A DNA stretch of 64,000 nucleotides from Nostoc sphaeroides. GTDB lineage: Bacteria; Cyanobacteriota; Cyanobacteriia; Cyanobacteriales; Nostocaceae. Within the stretch, counting starts at the first letter, position 1. Each line of letters opens with the position of its first letter. Shown here piece after piece: positions 7,605 through 16,870 of the stretch. The notes under the pieces were generated by a model. It was given only the letters and a program-made list of their open reading frames with translations. It ran no database searches and was not told the origin of the DNA. Both the position numbers and the translations under genes were made by a program. The stretch lies in the NCBI RefSeq assembly GCF_003443655.1, contig NZ_CP031941.1, positions 367,501 through 431,500 of the forward strand, given 5' to 3'.

Positions 7605-8801
7605 ATGAATGTTGTAATCAATTTATTGCTTTTTTTGCTGCCAATTCTGAGTAGCCTTTTGATTGCCCAAGTTTCCAACCCTTTATCTTCTTATCAGTCT
7701 CTCCAAACTATAGACGGGGCAGCTTTATATAAAAAACAATTAACAAATGGTAACGAAGCATATTTACAAGTTATTGATCTTCGCAAAATGCAAATAGACC
7801 AAATTACCGGAGAGGTCGATAATATGGGTCTAAATGAAGGTAAATATTATAAAGGGGAAGGTGGACATTACAGCCCTTTTTTCCAAAATAAGTTGTTTTC
7901 GGAAGTAACAGACGAATATAAAAAACTTTACGCAAACAACGTTTTTTCAATGATTAATTGTTCTTTTTTTGAACAATACCAATCTAGTACTCAATTATCC
8001 TTTCCAATTAAACTCAATGGTGTAGTTATCAGTGGTGGCACTAGCCCTTATGGCCCAATCAAGCAACCAAAAGATAAATACTATAGTAATATTCACCTGA
8101 AAACCCTAGTCTGGAACAGTAAGCAGGCATACATTACCGATTACAACCCGGTTAGCGGCTCGCCTCTAAACCAAAACGCTGTGAAGAATGCGATCGTTAC
8201 TTACCGATACAGCGATCATCCGGCGAAAGTATTAGCCCAAAACCAAGCGAATAAGTATCAAGTCATTGGTACTCTGAACAAAGATGGTGTTAAGGGTGAC
8301 GAGCTTTTGTTGATTATGACGGTGAACCAAGCAACTCTGGATGAGGCAGCCGATTTATTACGGAAATTAGGAGTTAAGGGGGATATCATTACTGTTGATG
8401 GGGGCAGATCAACTTATTTATTCAATTCCCAGAGCGGAAATATTATTGTTCCACAACTGTCTAATTCCCAAGAAAATCCTGCCTTCCGAGACTTACCTCA
8501 TTATTTGGGATTCCGTAAGAAAACCAAAAATCAGGTTGCGCCAAAAATATTGATCGATCAGCCAGTGAAGAAAGTACTTCCGAAGAAAGATCAGCCTTAT
8601 TTAATATTGTGGCAAGATAATCTTAACGGTGATGTCTCGATTAAGTTGTACGATGGGAAGAAACTTATCCAAAACATTTCTTCCCGTACCGCTAGCGATG
8701 GAGTTTATGAATGGACACCACGTATTTCCGTAAAAGAAGGCTATTTTATTCAGATTTCTAGCTGGAAAGACCGGAATATTTTCGGGCAGTTGCAATTGTA
8801 A
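7605..8801 (+). CDS. Secreted phosphodiester glycosidase (NAGPA)-like protein
   Basis: A 398-aa protein starting with a hydrophobic signal or anchor (VVINLLLFLLPILSSLLIAQ). The middle region resembles the NAGPA/DUF2233 phosphodiester-glycosidase domain: a catalytic-type stretch DELLLIMTVNQATLDEAADLL, then VDGGRSTYLF (equivalent of the family's LDGGGS motif) and LPHYLGF near the domain end. A C-terminal beta-rich tail of about 90 residues follows. The ATG is preferred over an upstream TTG in the same frame because it begins directly before the hydrophobic segment. Known relatives cut phosphodiester-linked sugars; the natural substrate here is unknown. Three imperfect repeats precede it and could belong to its leader. 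Confidence 0.7.
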   Translation: MNVVINLLLFLLPILSSLLIAQVSNPLSSYQSLQTIDGAALYKKQLTNGNEAYLQVIDLRKMQIDQITGEVDNMGLNEGKYYKGEGGHYSPFFQNKLFSEVTDEYKKLYANNVFSMINCSFFEQYQSSTQLSFPIKLNGVVISGGTSPYGPIKQPKDKYYSNIHLKTLVWNSKQAYITDYNPVSGSPLNQNAVKNAIVTYRYSDHPAKVLAQNQANKYQVIGTLNKDGVKGDELLLIMTVNQATLDEAADLLRKLGVKGDIITVDGGRSTYLFNSQSGNIIVPQLSNSQENPAFRDLPHYLGFRKKTKNQVAPKILIDQPVKKVLPKKDQPYLILWQDNLNGDVSIKLYDGKKLIQNISSRTASDGVYEWTPRISVKEGYFIQISSWKDRNIFGQLQL

Positions 8802-9037
8802 TATAGCGCTTTTCGTTTGTATGCAATACACTGTGACCTCTCTCCAAACCTCTCTCCTAAGAGGAGAGAGGCTTTGAATCTTACTCCCCTTCCCTTGCAG
8901 GGAAGGGGCTGGGACTTAGGTCTGTATTGGAATCAACTAAGAAGGGCTATAAAGATAAGCGCTATTTTTAGCGGTGCGGAATGGGAAAATGAAATGGATA
9001 ACTGGCTAAACGCAAACCTCTTAACAAGTTTGGCGGT

Positions 9038-11551
9038 GTGGCAGTGATTGGAATTGTCATCGTTTCTCACAGTAAACAACTAGCTTTGGGTGTGCGGGAA
9101 CTCGCCGCGCAGATGGTTCAGGGCCAAGTCTCGATCGCTGTTGCAGCAGGTATTGAAGATCCAGAAAATCCATTGGGTACAGATCCGATTCAGGTTTATG
9201 AAGCGATCGCTTCTGTTTTCTCTGATGATGGTGTTTTGGTATTAATGGATTTGGGTAGTGCTTTGCTGAGTGCGGAAATGGCAATCGAGTTTCTGCCAGA
9301 AGCACAACAGCAAAAAGTGTATTTGTGTGAAGCACCTCTAGTAGAAGGGGCGATCGCTGCTGTAGTCGCTGCTGCATCTGGTAGAGATATTCACCAAGTC
9401 ATGGCGGAAGCACGGGGCGCACTTTTAGCAAAAGCAGCTCAATTGGGTGTAGTTAGTAGGCCGTTGTCACTTGTCACCCCAACAACCAATCTAGAATCAC
9501 CAACGCGAGAAATCAGGGTAATAGTCAGCAATCGCTTAGGATTACACGCCCGTCCCGCAGCGCAGTTTGTCGCAACCGCCGCCCGGTTTCAATCCCAAAT
9601 TTTAGTGCAGAATTTAACGAGAAATACTGAGCTAGTCAGGGGTGACAGTATTAACCAAGTTACAACTTTAGGGGTACGTCAAGGACATGAATTGCTGATT
9701 GCAGCCACCGGTTCTGATGCAGATGAAGCACTAGCGGCATTACAAGGATTATTCGCAAATAATTTTGGTGAAGATAATGTTGCTTTGAATTCTCCACCAG
9801 CATTTCACCATCAAGTTACCCCAGCAACTCACAGCGAACTTTCGGGAATTGCTGCTTCGGCTGGAATAGCGATCGCACCTGTTGTTCATTATCAACCCAC
9901 TCACATTTCAATTACAGAATATCACGTAGATGATCCCGATTCAGAGTGGCAACGACTACAGGCAGCAATTCACACCGCCAGACAAGAAATCCAAGCAGTT
10001 TTCTCCCAAGCATCTCTGCAAATTGGTGACGCTGAAGCCGCCATCTTCGATGCCCAATTACTATTTTTAGAAGATCCAGTACTGTTGGAAGTAGCTCACC
10101 AACGCATTTTAGAACATCATATAAATGCTGAAGCTGCTTGGCAAGCCGTAGTCGATGAAGTAGCGACTTCCTACCGCACACTTGAGGATTCTTATCTGCA
10201 AGAGCGAGTTGAAGATGTTGTGGATGTCGGGCAAAGAGTACTGCGATTATTAGCTGGGAATGCCCCTGCTAACTTGCATCTTGAGGAACCGGCAATTTTA
10301 GTTGCAACTGATTTAACTCCGTCAGATACCGCAAGACTAGATCCGAGAAAGGTATTAGGTATTTGTACGACTTCAGGTAGTGCCACATCTCACAGCGCAA
10401 TTATCGCCCGAACATTGGGTATTCCCGCAGTTTTGGGAGTAGATGCCCAGGTGTTGTACTTGGCAGATGGTACACTTATGGCACTTGATGGTGAAAGTGG
10501 CAAAGCTTGGGTAGAACCAGAATCACATATCTTGGATTTACTGGCAGCAAAGCAGTCAGCTTGGCAAACTGCCCAACAAGAAGCACGAGCTACAGCACAC
10601 CAGCCAGCAATTACTCGTGATGGTCGGCAAGTTAGCGTTTTCGCCAATATTGGTAGTATAAATGATGTGCAAGTTGCGGTGGCTAGCGGTGCAGAAGGGG
10701 TGGGATTACTCCGCACAGAATTTCTTTATCTAGATAGGACAAGCGCCCCCACTGAAGAAGAACAACTAGAAGTGTATCAGGCGATCGCTCAAGTTTTAGA
10801 TAATCGTCCGCTAATTATTCGTACCTTAGATGTCGGTGGTGATAAGCCGCTTCCTTATCTCAGAGTTGGTTTACCAGAAGCGAACCCTTTCTTAGGTTGG
10901 CGGGGAATTCGTTTCTGTTTAGATCATTTGGATTTGTTCAAAACTCAGTTACGAGCAATTTTGAGAGCTAGTGTCGGACACCAAATTAAGATCATGTTGC
11001 CAATGATTGCCAGTGTAACTGAGGTACGCGCAGCTAAAGTAATTTTGGGTGAAGTGCAGGCTGAACTAAATCAAGCTGGTATTTCCTTTGATGCAGCGAT
11101 GAAACTAGGAATTATGGTAGAGGTTCCGGCAGCAGTTGCGATCGCAGATCAGTTAGCTGCTGAAGTAGACTTCTTTAGTATAGGGACTAACGACCTGAGT
11201 CAGTACGTCATGGCTAGCGATCGCACTAATCCCCGCGTGGCAAATTTAGTTGATGCGCTACATCCAGCCGTGTTGCGAATGGTACAGCGAACTATCAAAG
11301 CTGCTCATGCGGCGGGGATTTCGGTAGGATTATGTGGAGAATTGGCAGCAGATACTTTAGCAACACCAATTTTATTAGGTTTAGGGCTGGATGAATTGAG
11401 CGTGAATCCTCAAAGTATACCTGGAGTGAAACAGGCGATCGCTCGGTTCAGTATAGTTGAAAGTGAAGCGATCGTGGCATCAGCATTACAACAAGATTCC
11501 GCAGAGCATGTCAGACAACTAATCTCAACTTCAGTTATTCCTCCTGCGTAA
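9038..11551 (+). CDS. DhaM-HPr-enzyme I fusion phosphotransferase
   Basis: A three-domain PEP-dependent phosphotransferase. Residues 1-135 are an EIIA-type DhaM domain (His11 in IVSHS). Residues about 160-245 are an HPr domain (GLHARPAAQF, His170). The rest is enzyme I, with the phospho-His loop SATSHSAIIARTLG (His452), GVGLLRTEFLYLDR and the C-terminal Cys766 in GLCGELAAD. In bacteria that have it, such a protein takes phosphate from PEP and passes it to the dihydroxyacetone kinase DhaKL. All expected phosphorylation sites are present and the length (837 aa) fits the fusion. The start is GTG; a second GTG two codons on is also possible. No dhaK or dhaL lies next to it in this window, so its acceptor is not shown. 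Confidence 0.9.
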   Translation: MAVIGIVIVSHSKQLALGVRELAAQMVQGQVSIAVAAGIEDPENPLGTDPIQVYEAIASVFSDDGVLVLMDLGSALLSAEMAIEFLPEAQQQKVYLCEAPLVEGAIAAVVAAASGRDIHQVMAEARGALLAKAAQLGVVSRPLSLVTPTTNLESPTREIRVIVSNRLGLHARPAAQFVATAARFQSQILVQNLTRNTELVRGDSINQVTTLGVRQGHELLIAATGSDADEALAALQGLFANNFGEDNVALNSPPAFHHQVTPATHSELSGIAASAGIAIAPVVHYQPTHISITEYHVDDPDSEWQRLQAAIHTARQEIQAVFSQASLQIGDAEAAIFDAQLLFLEDPVLLEVAHQRILEHHINAEAAWQAVVDEVATSYRTLEDSYLQERVEDVVDVGQRVLRLLAGNAPANLHLEEPAILVATDLTPSDTARLDPRKVLGICTTSGSATSHSAIIARTLGIPAVLGVDAQVLYLADGTLMALDGESGKAWVEPESHILDLLAAKQSAWQTAQQEARATAHQPAITRDGRQVSVFANIGSINDVQVAVASGAEGVGLLRTEFLYLDRTSAPTEEEQLEVYQAIAQVLDNRPLIIRTLDVGGDKPLPYLRVGLPEANPFLGWRGIRFCLDHLDLFKTQLRAILRASVGHQIKIMLPMIASVTEVRAAKVILGEVQAELNQAGISFDAAMKLGIMVEVPAAVAIADQLAAEVDFFSIGTNDLSQYVMASDRTNPRVANLVDALHPAVLRMVQRTIKAAHAAGISVGLCGELAADTLATPILLGLGLDELSVNPQSIPGVKQAIARFSIVESEAIVASALQQDSAEHVRQLISTSVIPPA

Positions 11552-11704
11552 ATACTTATATATTCTTTGTTGCCTGTATGTTTAATTTTTTAACCAAATC
11601 ATAATATACTTCATCATTCCTTTAAATATAACAATAGTTTTTATAGAGGTTATATATATTTGTAACCGTTGTCACATATCAATTTTAATCCTCAAAGTTT
11701 TCTA

Positions 11705-11811
11705 TACTAGTACAGCATGGCGGAAATAAACCCACCATTACAAACCCTGAAAAAATCAACCTTTGCAGTCTTTGAAAATGGTAGGCGTATTTACGCCGAC
11801 TTGTACTAGTA
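11705..11811. mobile_element. MITE-like element with imperfect inverted repeats
   Basis: TACTAGTACA at the left and its complement TGTACTAGTA at the right are continued inward by imperfectly matching arms (GGCGGAAATAAACC against GGCGTAAATACGCC). It is about 107 bp with no coding capacity. It sits in the 382-base gap before the PEP-CTERM gene, whose remaining AT-rich part presumably holds the promoter. Confidence 0.55.
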
Positions 11812-11933
11812 GCTTTTTTCATAAAGTTTATGTAAATTCACTAAATAGTTTTTTAAAGATTACATGTATATATTAATATTCATACTGTAACATAACCGAA
11901 AAGACAAAAAGATTGTCTTTAAAAGTAAAAACA

Positions 11934-12575
11934 ATGGTATTAAGTTTCAAAAGTGTAAAAAAATTGTCAGTTGCTGTTATTGGATCAGCATTAGCAGCTG
12001 CTTTGATTGGGTTAGAAGCTAAGTCGGCAAATGCTGCACTGTTTATCGATCAAGAACAGTCTAGTAGTAATGTAAACATGGCATATTTTTCGCAGTCAGA
12101 CTTAGCACAATCATTCAAACCAACGGCTAATAATGTTGCAGGTGCTGCCATCAAACTTACAAAGGGTATTGGAACAGTTGGTGACGTTAAAATATCCTTG
12201 TTGAATGCTGGAGGAGAGGTTTTAGGAAGTGGTATAGCATTCGGACAGTTTCCCGATGCGTGGACAGAAGTATTCTGGAACCCCGTAGCTGTTACACCAG
12301 ATAAGACTTTATTCCTCCTATTTGAGTCGCCCAGTAATCTAGCGATCGCTGGTGATCTTAACAATCCTTATCCAAATGGTCAAGTCTATGCAAATAGAGG
12401 ATTTCAATCATTCCCATATTATGATTACACATTCCGCACATACTCTGATGATAGTTTTGGAATCCAATCCGTTCCTGAACCAACCTCTGTCTTAGGTCTA
12501 ATGACTTTCATTGCTTTCATTGGTGTTTCAGCCACCAAGGGCAAAAAGCAACAGAGTGCTTTGTATAAAGGCTAA
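11934..12575 (+). CDS. PEP-CTERM sorting domain protein
   Basis: A 213-aa exported protein. It has an N-terminal signal peptide (hydrophobic core about 11-30 ending SANAA), a beta-rich middle and a C-terminal sorting tag: SVPEPTS followed by a hydrophobic helix and the basic tail TKGKKQQ. PEP-CTERM tags are recognised by exosortase in known systems, giving surface or extracellular-matrix delivery. The ATG is chosen over an upstream TTG because the signal peptide follows it directly. The middle domain is not recognised beyond a general resemblance to cyanobacterial surface beta-sandwich proteins. It converges with the next minus-strand gene. Confidence 0.85.
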   Translation: MVLSFKSVKKLSVAVIGSALAAALIGLEAKSANAALFIDQEQSSSNVNMAYFSQSDLAQSFKPTANNVAGAAIKLTKGIGTVGDVKISLLNAGGEVLGSGIAFGQFPDAWTEVFWNPVAVTPDKTLFLLFESPSNLAIAGDLNNPYPNGQVYANRGFQSFPYYDYTFRTYSDDSFGIQSVPEPTSVLGLMTFIAFIGVSATKGKKQQSALYKG

Positions 12576-12675
12576 AATCGAATGGCACTAAGTAGGTAAG
12601 CAAGAATATTTTCAACTATGTCAAGAAAATTAGACTTCATATAGATGGAATTTTTCTCGCTAACTTACTTAACTG

Positions 12676-13092
12676 TTAAAATCTTATTCCCAGTTGCCCG
12701 TTAAACCCACGAATAGAATTGTAACCAGCACCAACAAAAACGTTATTAGTAGCACCTACCTGAACGCCACCTGAAACTGCAACACCTTTATCTTCTGAAT
12801 AAAGTCCAACTCCTACATAAGGTGAAATTACAGGCAAGCTGATAAATTTTAAAACATCTACTCCTGTAGCACCATCAGGGCCAGTTCCTAGCTCAACCCC
12901 AAAATTTAAAGCTCTAGCTCCTACAGCATAAGTTACATCACCATCTTTTCCACCGACTGAAACCCAAGGTTGCGGTATAAGTTGAGCCGATGCTTGACTT
13001 GGGGTAAAGAAAGCTAACAAACATATAGGTGTAAGTAATGTTTTAGTAATAATCGCTATTTTCACGTTATTTTTTTCCAATAATTGGTGCAT
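12676..13092 (-). CDS. Small secreted or outer-membrane-like protein, unknown
   Basis: A 138-aa protein with a signal peptide (hydrophobic core about 12-31, cleavage near SQASAQ). It then has glycine-rich alternating segments (VGVGLYSEDKGVAVSGGVQVG, split here as VGVGLYSEDK and GVAVSGGVQVG) and a C-terminal aromatic residue (GQLGIRF). This pattern suggests a small beta-structured envelope protein, perhaps an incomplete porin-like barrel. I do not recognise the family. It stands alone, convergent with the PEP-CTERM gene. Confidence 0.6.
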   Translation of the reverse strand: MHQLLEKNNVKIAIITKTLLTPICLLAFFTPSQASAQLIPQPWVSVGGKDGDVTYAVGARALNFGVELGTGPDGATGVDVLKFISLPVISPYVGVGLYSEDKGVAVSGGVQVGATNNVFVGAGYNSIRGFNGQLGIRF

Positions 13093-13262
13093 TTTAATTG
13101 TCTTCTCACTTCAGCACTACTGTTAACCAAAGTTTGGTCATGATGGCTAATCGTGACGGATTGAAAGTCGTTTGAGTGCCCAATGAGTTCAAGCATTATT
13201 TGAGTAATGTAATATTAATTACAGCAGTATGCAGCCGCATTTTTTAATCGTCAGGTATATTT

Positions 13263-13530
13263 ACTGATTCCTATATAGCGGTTCTCGTTTACGTGAGGTA
13301 CACCCGTAGGGGGAAGGCGCAATGCCCATTGGTGTCAACTTAAGCTCAAATGCCTTTCAAATCTCGTTTCCAGCCAGAGTCGGGAAATGCACTTCAATTG
13401 GGCTGCTGCCGCCAGAAAGGGAGGCGGAGCCTTTAGGATGGCATTCCCAGTCAGAGACTGGGAACGAGGCAATGCCCCTACACCTTGCGATATAATGTTG
13501 TACCGCATCTGAGTGGGAACCGCTATATCA
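13263..13530. repeat. Palindromic dispersed repeat, copy 3 (partial)
   Basis: Shares GCAATGCCCATTGGTGTCAACTTAAG with copy 2 (positions about 13319-13344) and the interior CTCGTTTCCAGCC...GGAGGCGGAGCCT...GGGAACGAG block (about 13362-13470). It lacks the GTTGACAC right arm and instead ends GAGGCAATGCCCCTAC. An outer pair GCGGTTCTCGTTTAC / GTGGGAACCGCTATA surrounds it. It fills much of the 534-base gap between two minus-strand genes; no gene is seen there. Confidence 0.5.
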
Positions 13531-13626
13531 AAATTCCTAATTGCTTTCTCAAAAGACCTGATTATTTTCTCAAAATACTTAAATGCTTTCACTTCGGTGT
13601 TTTCCGCAAACAAAAGCTATGCATCC

Positions 13627-13932
13627 CTACTCAAAAGTCGAGACATCTCGCAGCAAATTAGGAATTTCCCCTTGAGATAAAGGAAACTCCAGCAAGGTTT
13701 CTCTAAGACCTAAATACCCAGATTCAGCAAACGACAAAAGCATTCGTGAAAGCGCTAGCCAAACCTCTGGTTCGTATTCCCAATCCCGATAACGCGAAGC
13801 TTTACCAGCAATTGAACGTAGCGCCCAGAAAAAAGAGTTCCGCACCACCGAACCACCTTTCTTAAACTCTGGCAAATCTTCGTGGTGGATAAAAAGTATT
13901 TGATTTTCAATTTTGGCTCTCATATCAGCCAT
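13627..13932 (-). CDS. Hypothetical protein, 101 aa
   Basis: A 101-residue protein with no signal peptide or membrane segment. It is rich in Trp, Arg and Glu in the middle (SRYRDWEYEPEVWLALSRML) and looks alpha-helical. The family is not recognised. It could be a complete small protein or the C-terminal part of a formerly larger one; there is no clear ribosome-binding site, so the start is uncertain. It is followed by repeat copy 3 on one side and a MITE on the other. Confidence 0.4.
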   Translation of the reverse strand: MADMRAKIENQILFIHHEDLPEFKKGGSVVRNSFFWALRSIAGKASRYRDWEYEPEVWLALSRMLLSFAESGYLGLRETLLEFPLSQGEIPNLLRDVSTFE

Positions 13933-13994
13933 TTGTATTAAAGGACAATGGCAAAAATCGGACTTAAAATTTCCTTTATAAATTAAATCTTAAA

Positions 13995-14120
13995 GGGACT
14001 TCCAAGTAAAAAAATATTCCATTTATTGTTCACTGTTGACCGTTGACGGTTCACGAGTTTTCAGTCAACAGTCAACAGTCAACGACTTGAATGTGGAATA
14101 ATTTATTTTTTGGAGTTCCC
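13995..14120. mobile_element. 126-bp MITE, copy A
   Basis: It starts GGGACTTCCAAGTAAAAAA and ends TTATTTTTTGGAGTTCCC, imperfect inverted repeats of about 28 bp, and is flanked by AAA on both sides (3-bp target duplication). A nearly identical element lies at 49322-49449. The interior holds an inverted block of TTGACCGTTGAC / GTCAACAGTCAAC repeats. It is non-coding. Confidence 0.8.
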
Positions 14121-14175
14121 AAATAAAATTTTATAAATTCTTCTTACGAAGAGTTATAAGCTTGACAAATTTCCA

Positions 14176-14209
14176 AGATTCCCGACTTCTTTAAAGAAGC
14201 CGGGAATCT
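14176..14209. terminator. Strong hairpin after desB
   Basis: A nearly perfect palindrome: arms AGATTCCCG.CTTCTTT and AAAGAAG.CGGGAATCT with one mismatch, located a few bases beyond the desB stop codon. No clear T-run follows, so factor-independent termination is only a possibility; it may instead stabilise the 3' end of the mRNA. Confidence 0.5.
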
Positions 14210-14214
14210 GAGTC

Positions 14215-15294
14215 TTAGTCTTTAGCTAACTTCTTGTTGGATGTGTAGTAAACCTTACTACCAGTATCAGGGACAAAATGGCAGCTGATACATGAATTCC
14301 ATACTGACTTCCAAATTGGTTCTTCCGATTTGTGGAAATACTCACCCATCACTGGTTTTATTGCCTCAGTTGCCTTCAGCAAATTGTAGTGAGGGATGTT
14401 AAGGAATATATGGTGAGCAACATGAGTACCGATATCATGATGGATATGATTAACCAAACCATAATTACGGTCAATACTAGAAATTGCGCCTTTTAAGAAA
14501 GTCCAATCTTCTCCACGATACCAGGGAAGCTCTGGCTCAGTGTGGTGCAAGAATGTCACCAAATCTAGCCAAACTATGAATACAAGGTAAGGCACAGCGT
14601 AATATTTCAGCAACCACATCCAACCCCATTGGTAGGTGAGGAAACCTAGCAAACCTACCATGCCAATCAAAAGTACAGTGCTAGTGATGACATCCCATTT
14701 TTCCGATGGTTTGAAAAGCGAACTGCTGGGCAAAAAGTGGGAGCCTTCTTTATTAGGAGAACGCTTAAACAAATACACAGGATAAGCCAAGAGAAAAACA
14801 TAATATCTGCCGATCTTCTGGGCTAAAGGCATCTCATTATATTGTGATTCTGTCACAGGGTACCAGCTTTCATCGTTATCGATATTGCCAGTATTTTTGT
14901 GATGAGTTCTGTGGCTGATCCGCCAACCATGATAAGGAACAAGTATTGGTGTGTGAGAAAGATGTCCAATCAAATCATTGAGCCATTTATGCTTAGAAAA
15001 AGATTGGTGTCCGCAGTCATGTCCGACTACAAACAAAGCCCAAAACATCGTTCCTTGCATTAGCCAGAAAATCGGGAAGAAAAGCCAAGAATCCAGGTAA
15101 TTAGCAACTGCATAAAGCAGACCGATAATCAGGATGTCACGAAAGAAGTAAAAAAGTGATTTTGTCACATTGGGCTGAAAGCATTCAGCAGGAATTGCAG
15201 CTTTTAAATCTTGAAGAGTGAAAGGTAATTTAGTCGTATCCTCAGACGCTTCACTGCTAAGAGGATTGTTGAAACTGATGGTATCTAATTGCAC
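14215..15294 (-). CDS. desB: Omega-3 (delta-15) acyl-lipid desaturase DesB
   Basis: Membrane-bound di-iron desaturase that adds the omega-3 double bond to lipid-linked fatty acids, using ferredoxin. The three histidine boxes are HDCGH (92-96), HRTHH (128-132) and HVAHH (291-295). Hydrophobic spans lie at about 50-90 and 205-250. The length (359 aa) and the N-terminal pattern (LPFTLQDLKAAIPAECF) fit DesB rather than DesA. The start is GTG, as no ATG lies near the expected N-terminus. It is the last gene of the minus-strand series desC, desA, desB, separated from desA by about 220 bp, so it may have its own promoter; desaturase genes of this type are commonly cold-induced. Confidence 0.93.
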   Translation of the reverse strand: MQLDTISFNNPLSSEASEDTTKLPFTLQDLKAAIPAECFQPNVTKSLFYFFRDILIIGLLYAVANYLDSWLFFPIFWLMQGTMFWALFVVGHDCGHQSFSKHKWLNDLIGHLSHTPILVPYHGWRISHRTHHKNTGNIDNDESWYPVTESQYNEMPLAQKIGRYYVFLLAYPVYLFKRSPNKEGSHFLPSSSLFKPSEKWDVITSTVLLIGMVGLLGFLTYQWGWMWLLKYYAVPYLVFIVWLDLVTFLHHTEPELPWYRGEDWTFLKGAISSIDRNYGLVNHIHHDIGTHVAHHIFLNIPHYNLLKATEAIKPVMGEYFHKSEEPIWKSVWNSCISCHFVPDTGSKVYYTSNKKLAKD

Positions 15295-15512
15295 TGGATT
15301 CTTTGGTTGGATATAAATCGGAACTTTATTTGAGACAAAATTATCTCACCTCTAGGATGCCCACAAAACTAGCGATCGCTAACACACAAGAGGATAATTT
15401 CTGGCAATTTGCCTAACAATTGTAGTCAATAAAAAATTGCCAGATTTTATTTAAACACAGCATGATAAACGCTATCGTTGATTTAAGAGCGTAAGTGTAA
15501 TCACAGCGCTAT

Positions 15513-16565
15513 TTATTGCTCTCTGTAATATTCGTCGAAAGTCTTATAGCCTACATCAGTTGTGTATAGTTGACATTGGTCTGTAATCTGCTTCATTAAA
15601 GACCAAGAAAACTGACACTCATCATGGAGATAAGGCTGCCAATTTTCTTTGATGCTGCTGTAAGCTAACCGCAAATTATAAGAAGGAATCGCAGTGGAAA
15701 TATGATGAGGGACATGAACATTGATATCATGGCACAGAATTTCTACCCAACGCGGATAATCACAATGAATAGTGCCAGCTAGCTGTGCTAAAGCTTCGTT
15801 CCACTTGTTCGCTGTCGCAAAAGGAACATCTACGGCAGTGTGGTGAACAATAGTAAAAGTACTCATCCAAAAATGGTAAATCATCCAGGGCACTAGCCAA
15901 AACTTGACAAATCCCCAGAAACCAGTTGTAGCGATAAGAAGTGGGAAAGCGATCGCTGCAAACACAACTACTACAGCCACAGAAAGCTTGATACTCGATT
16001 GGTCTTTAGTTTTGAAGTTTCGCCAATCAAAATGCACCACAGCCCAATGTCCAATGGAACCTACCCACCAGAGGCGTTTACGCATGAACAGCTTAAAAGC
16101 AGACTGCCGGGTTTTATCCCAATTTTCAAACACTTCTGGTCTGATTGGATGCCAAGCGTTGTCCTCATCCAGCTTGTTGGTATGAGTATGGTGATAATTA
16201 TGCTTAATCCGCCAACTGTGAAAAGGGTAAATTAACGGCATCATGAAGAAATGTCCCACCAAATCATTTACCCAACGACGTTTGGCAAAAGACCTGTGAC
16301 CACAATCATGGCCAATTACAAAAAAACCTGTTAAAGCAGTGCCCGTAAAAATCCAAGCTAGGGGCAAGAGAAACCAAGGAGTGATAATCAGGCTGTAATA
16401 GCCCAGGGCAACCGCCAAGACACTAAGCAGTACTTGCGTCCAAGCTTTGCGACGGTTCTGCTGAAAACATTCCCGTGGCAGGGTTTTGACAATATCTTTG
16501 AGCCGGAAGTCGGAATTACTAGGCTCGTCACTTAGTTTTTGGCTGTTAATTATTGATGTAGTCAT
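15513..16565 (-). CDS. desA: Delta-12 acyl-lipid desaturase DesA
   Basis: Membrane di-iron desaturase introducing the delta-12 double bond in oleoyl lipids. The histidine boxes are HDCGH (86-90), HNYHH (122-126) and HVPHH (284-288), with two hydrophobic hairpins. The 350-aa length is standard. The ATG beginning MTTSIIN is chosen because the upstream in-frame extension ([11 protein letters not shown]) is unlike the family N-terminus. It lies between desC and desB on the same strand and provides the substrate for DesB. The gap to desC (about 300 bp) contains copies of the GACGCGATTAATCGCGTC palindrome. Confidence 0.94.
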   Translation of the reverse strand: MTTSIINSQKLSDEPSNSDFRLKDIVKTLPRECFQQNRRKAWTQVLLSVLAVALGYYSLIITPWFLLPLAWIFTGTALTGFFVIGHDCGHRSFAKRRWVNDLVGHFFMMPLIYPFHSWRIKHNYHHTHTNKLDEDNAWHPIRPEVFENWDKTRQSAFKLFMRKRLWWVGSIGHWAVVHFDWRNFKTKDQSSIKLSVAVVVVFAAIAFPLLIATTGFWGFVKFWLVPWMIYHFWMSTFTIVHHTAVDVPFATANKWNEALAQLAGTIHCDYPRWVEILCHDINVHVPHHISTAIPSYNLRLAYSSIKENWQPYLHDECQFSWSLMKQITDQCQLYTTDVGYKTFDEYYREQ

Positions 16566-16744
16566 GAACACCTGAAAAACAACAAACTCCTCCACCAAGT
16601 CACCAAAACAGTGGCTTGCCGCAAAAATTCTTAATATTAGCGCTTCGGATTATAGCAATCTAACCGACACAAGCGCACCAGTAAATAGCTTTTTGAAAAA
16701 TCAGGAGTTATTTTTTAAAAGTTAGGAGTTAGAAGTGATGAGTT

Positions 16745-16870
16745 ATGAGTTAAAAATGTTACGCATCATAACCTTTGTACAGACGCGATTAATCGCGTTT
16801 TGTACAGACGCGATTAATCGCGTCTCTACTCCTAACTCCTGTACAGACGCGATTAATCGCGTCTCTACCC
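16745..16870. repeat. Three GACGCGATTAATCGCGTC palindromes
   Basis: Three copies of a TGTACAGACGCGATTAATCG-type repeat lie in a row between desA and desC. Further copies occur near 62422, 62462 and (variant) 37062 and 23844. Each is an 18-bp perfect palindrome preceded by TGTACA and often followed by TCTAC. They are dispersed intergenic repeats of unknown role. Confidence 0.8.

Noticed and set aside
8817..9047. 76-aa plus-strand frame before the DhaM fusion
   Set aside because: Made of dispersed repeat DNA and overlapping the next start; no coding signals.
13335..13613. 92-aa minus-strand frame
   Set aside because: Lies within palindromic repeat copy 3 and low-complexity AT-rich sequence.
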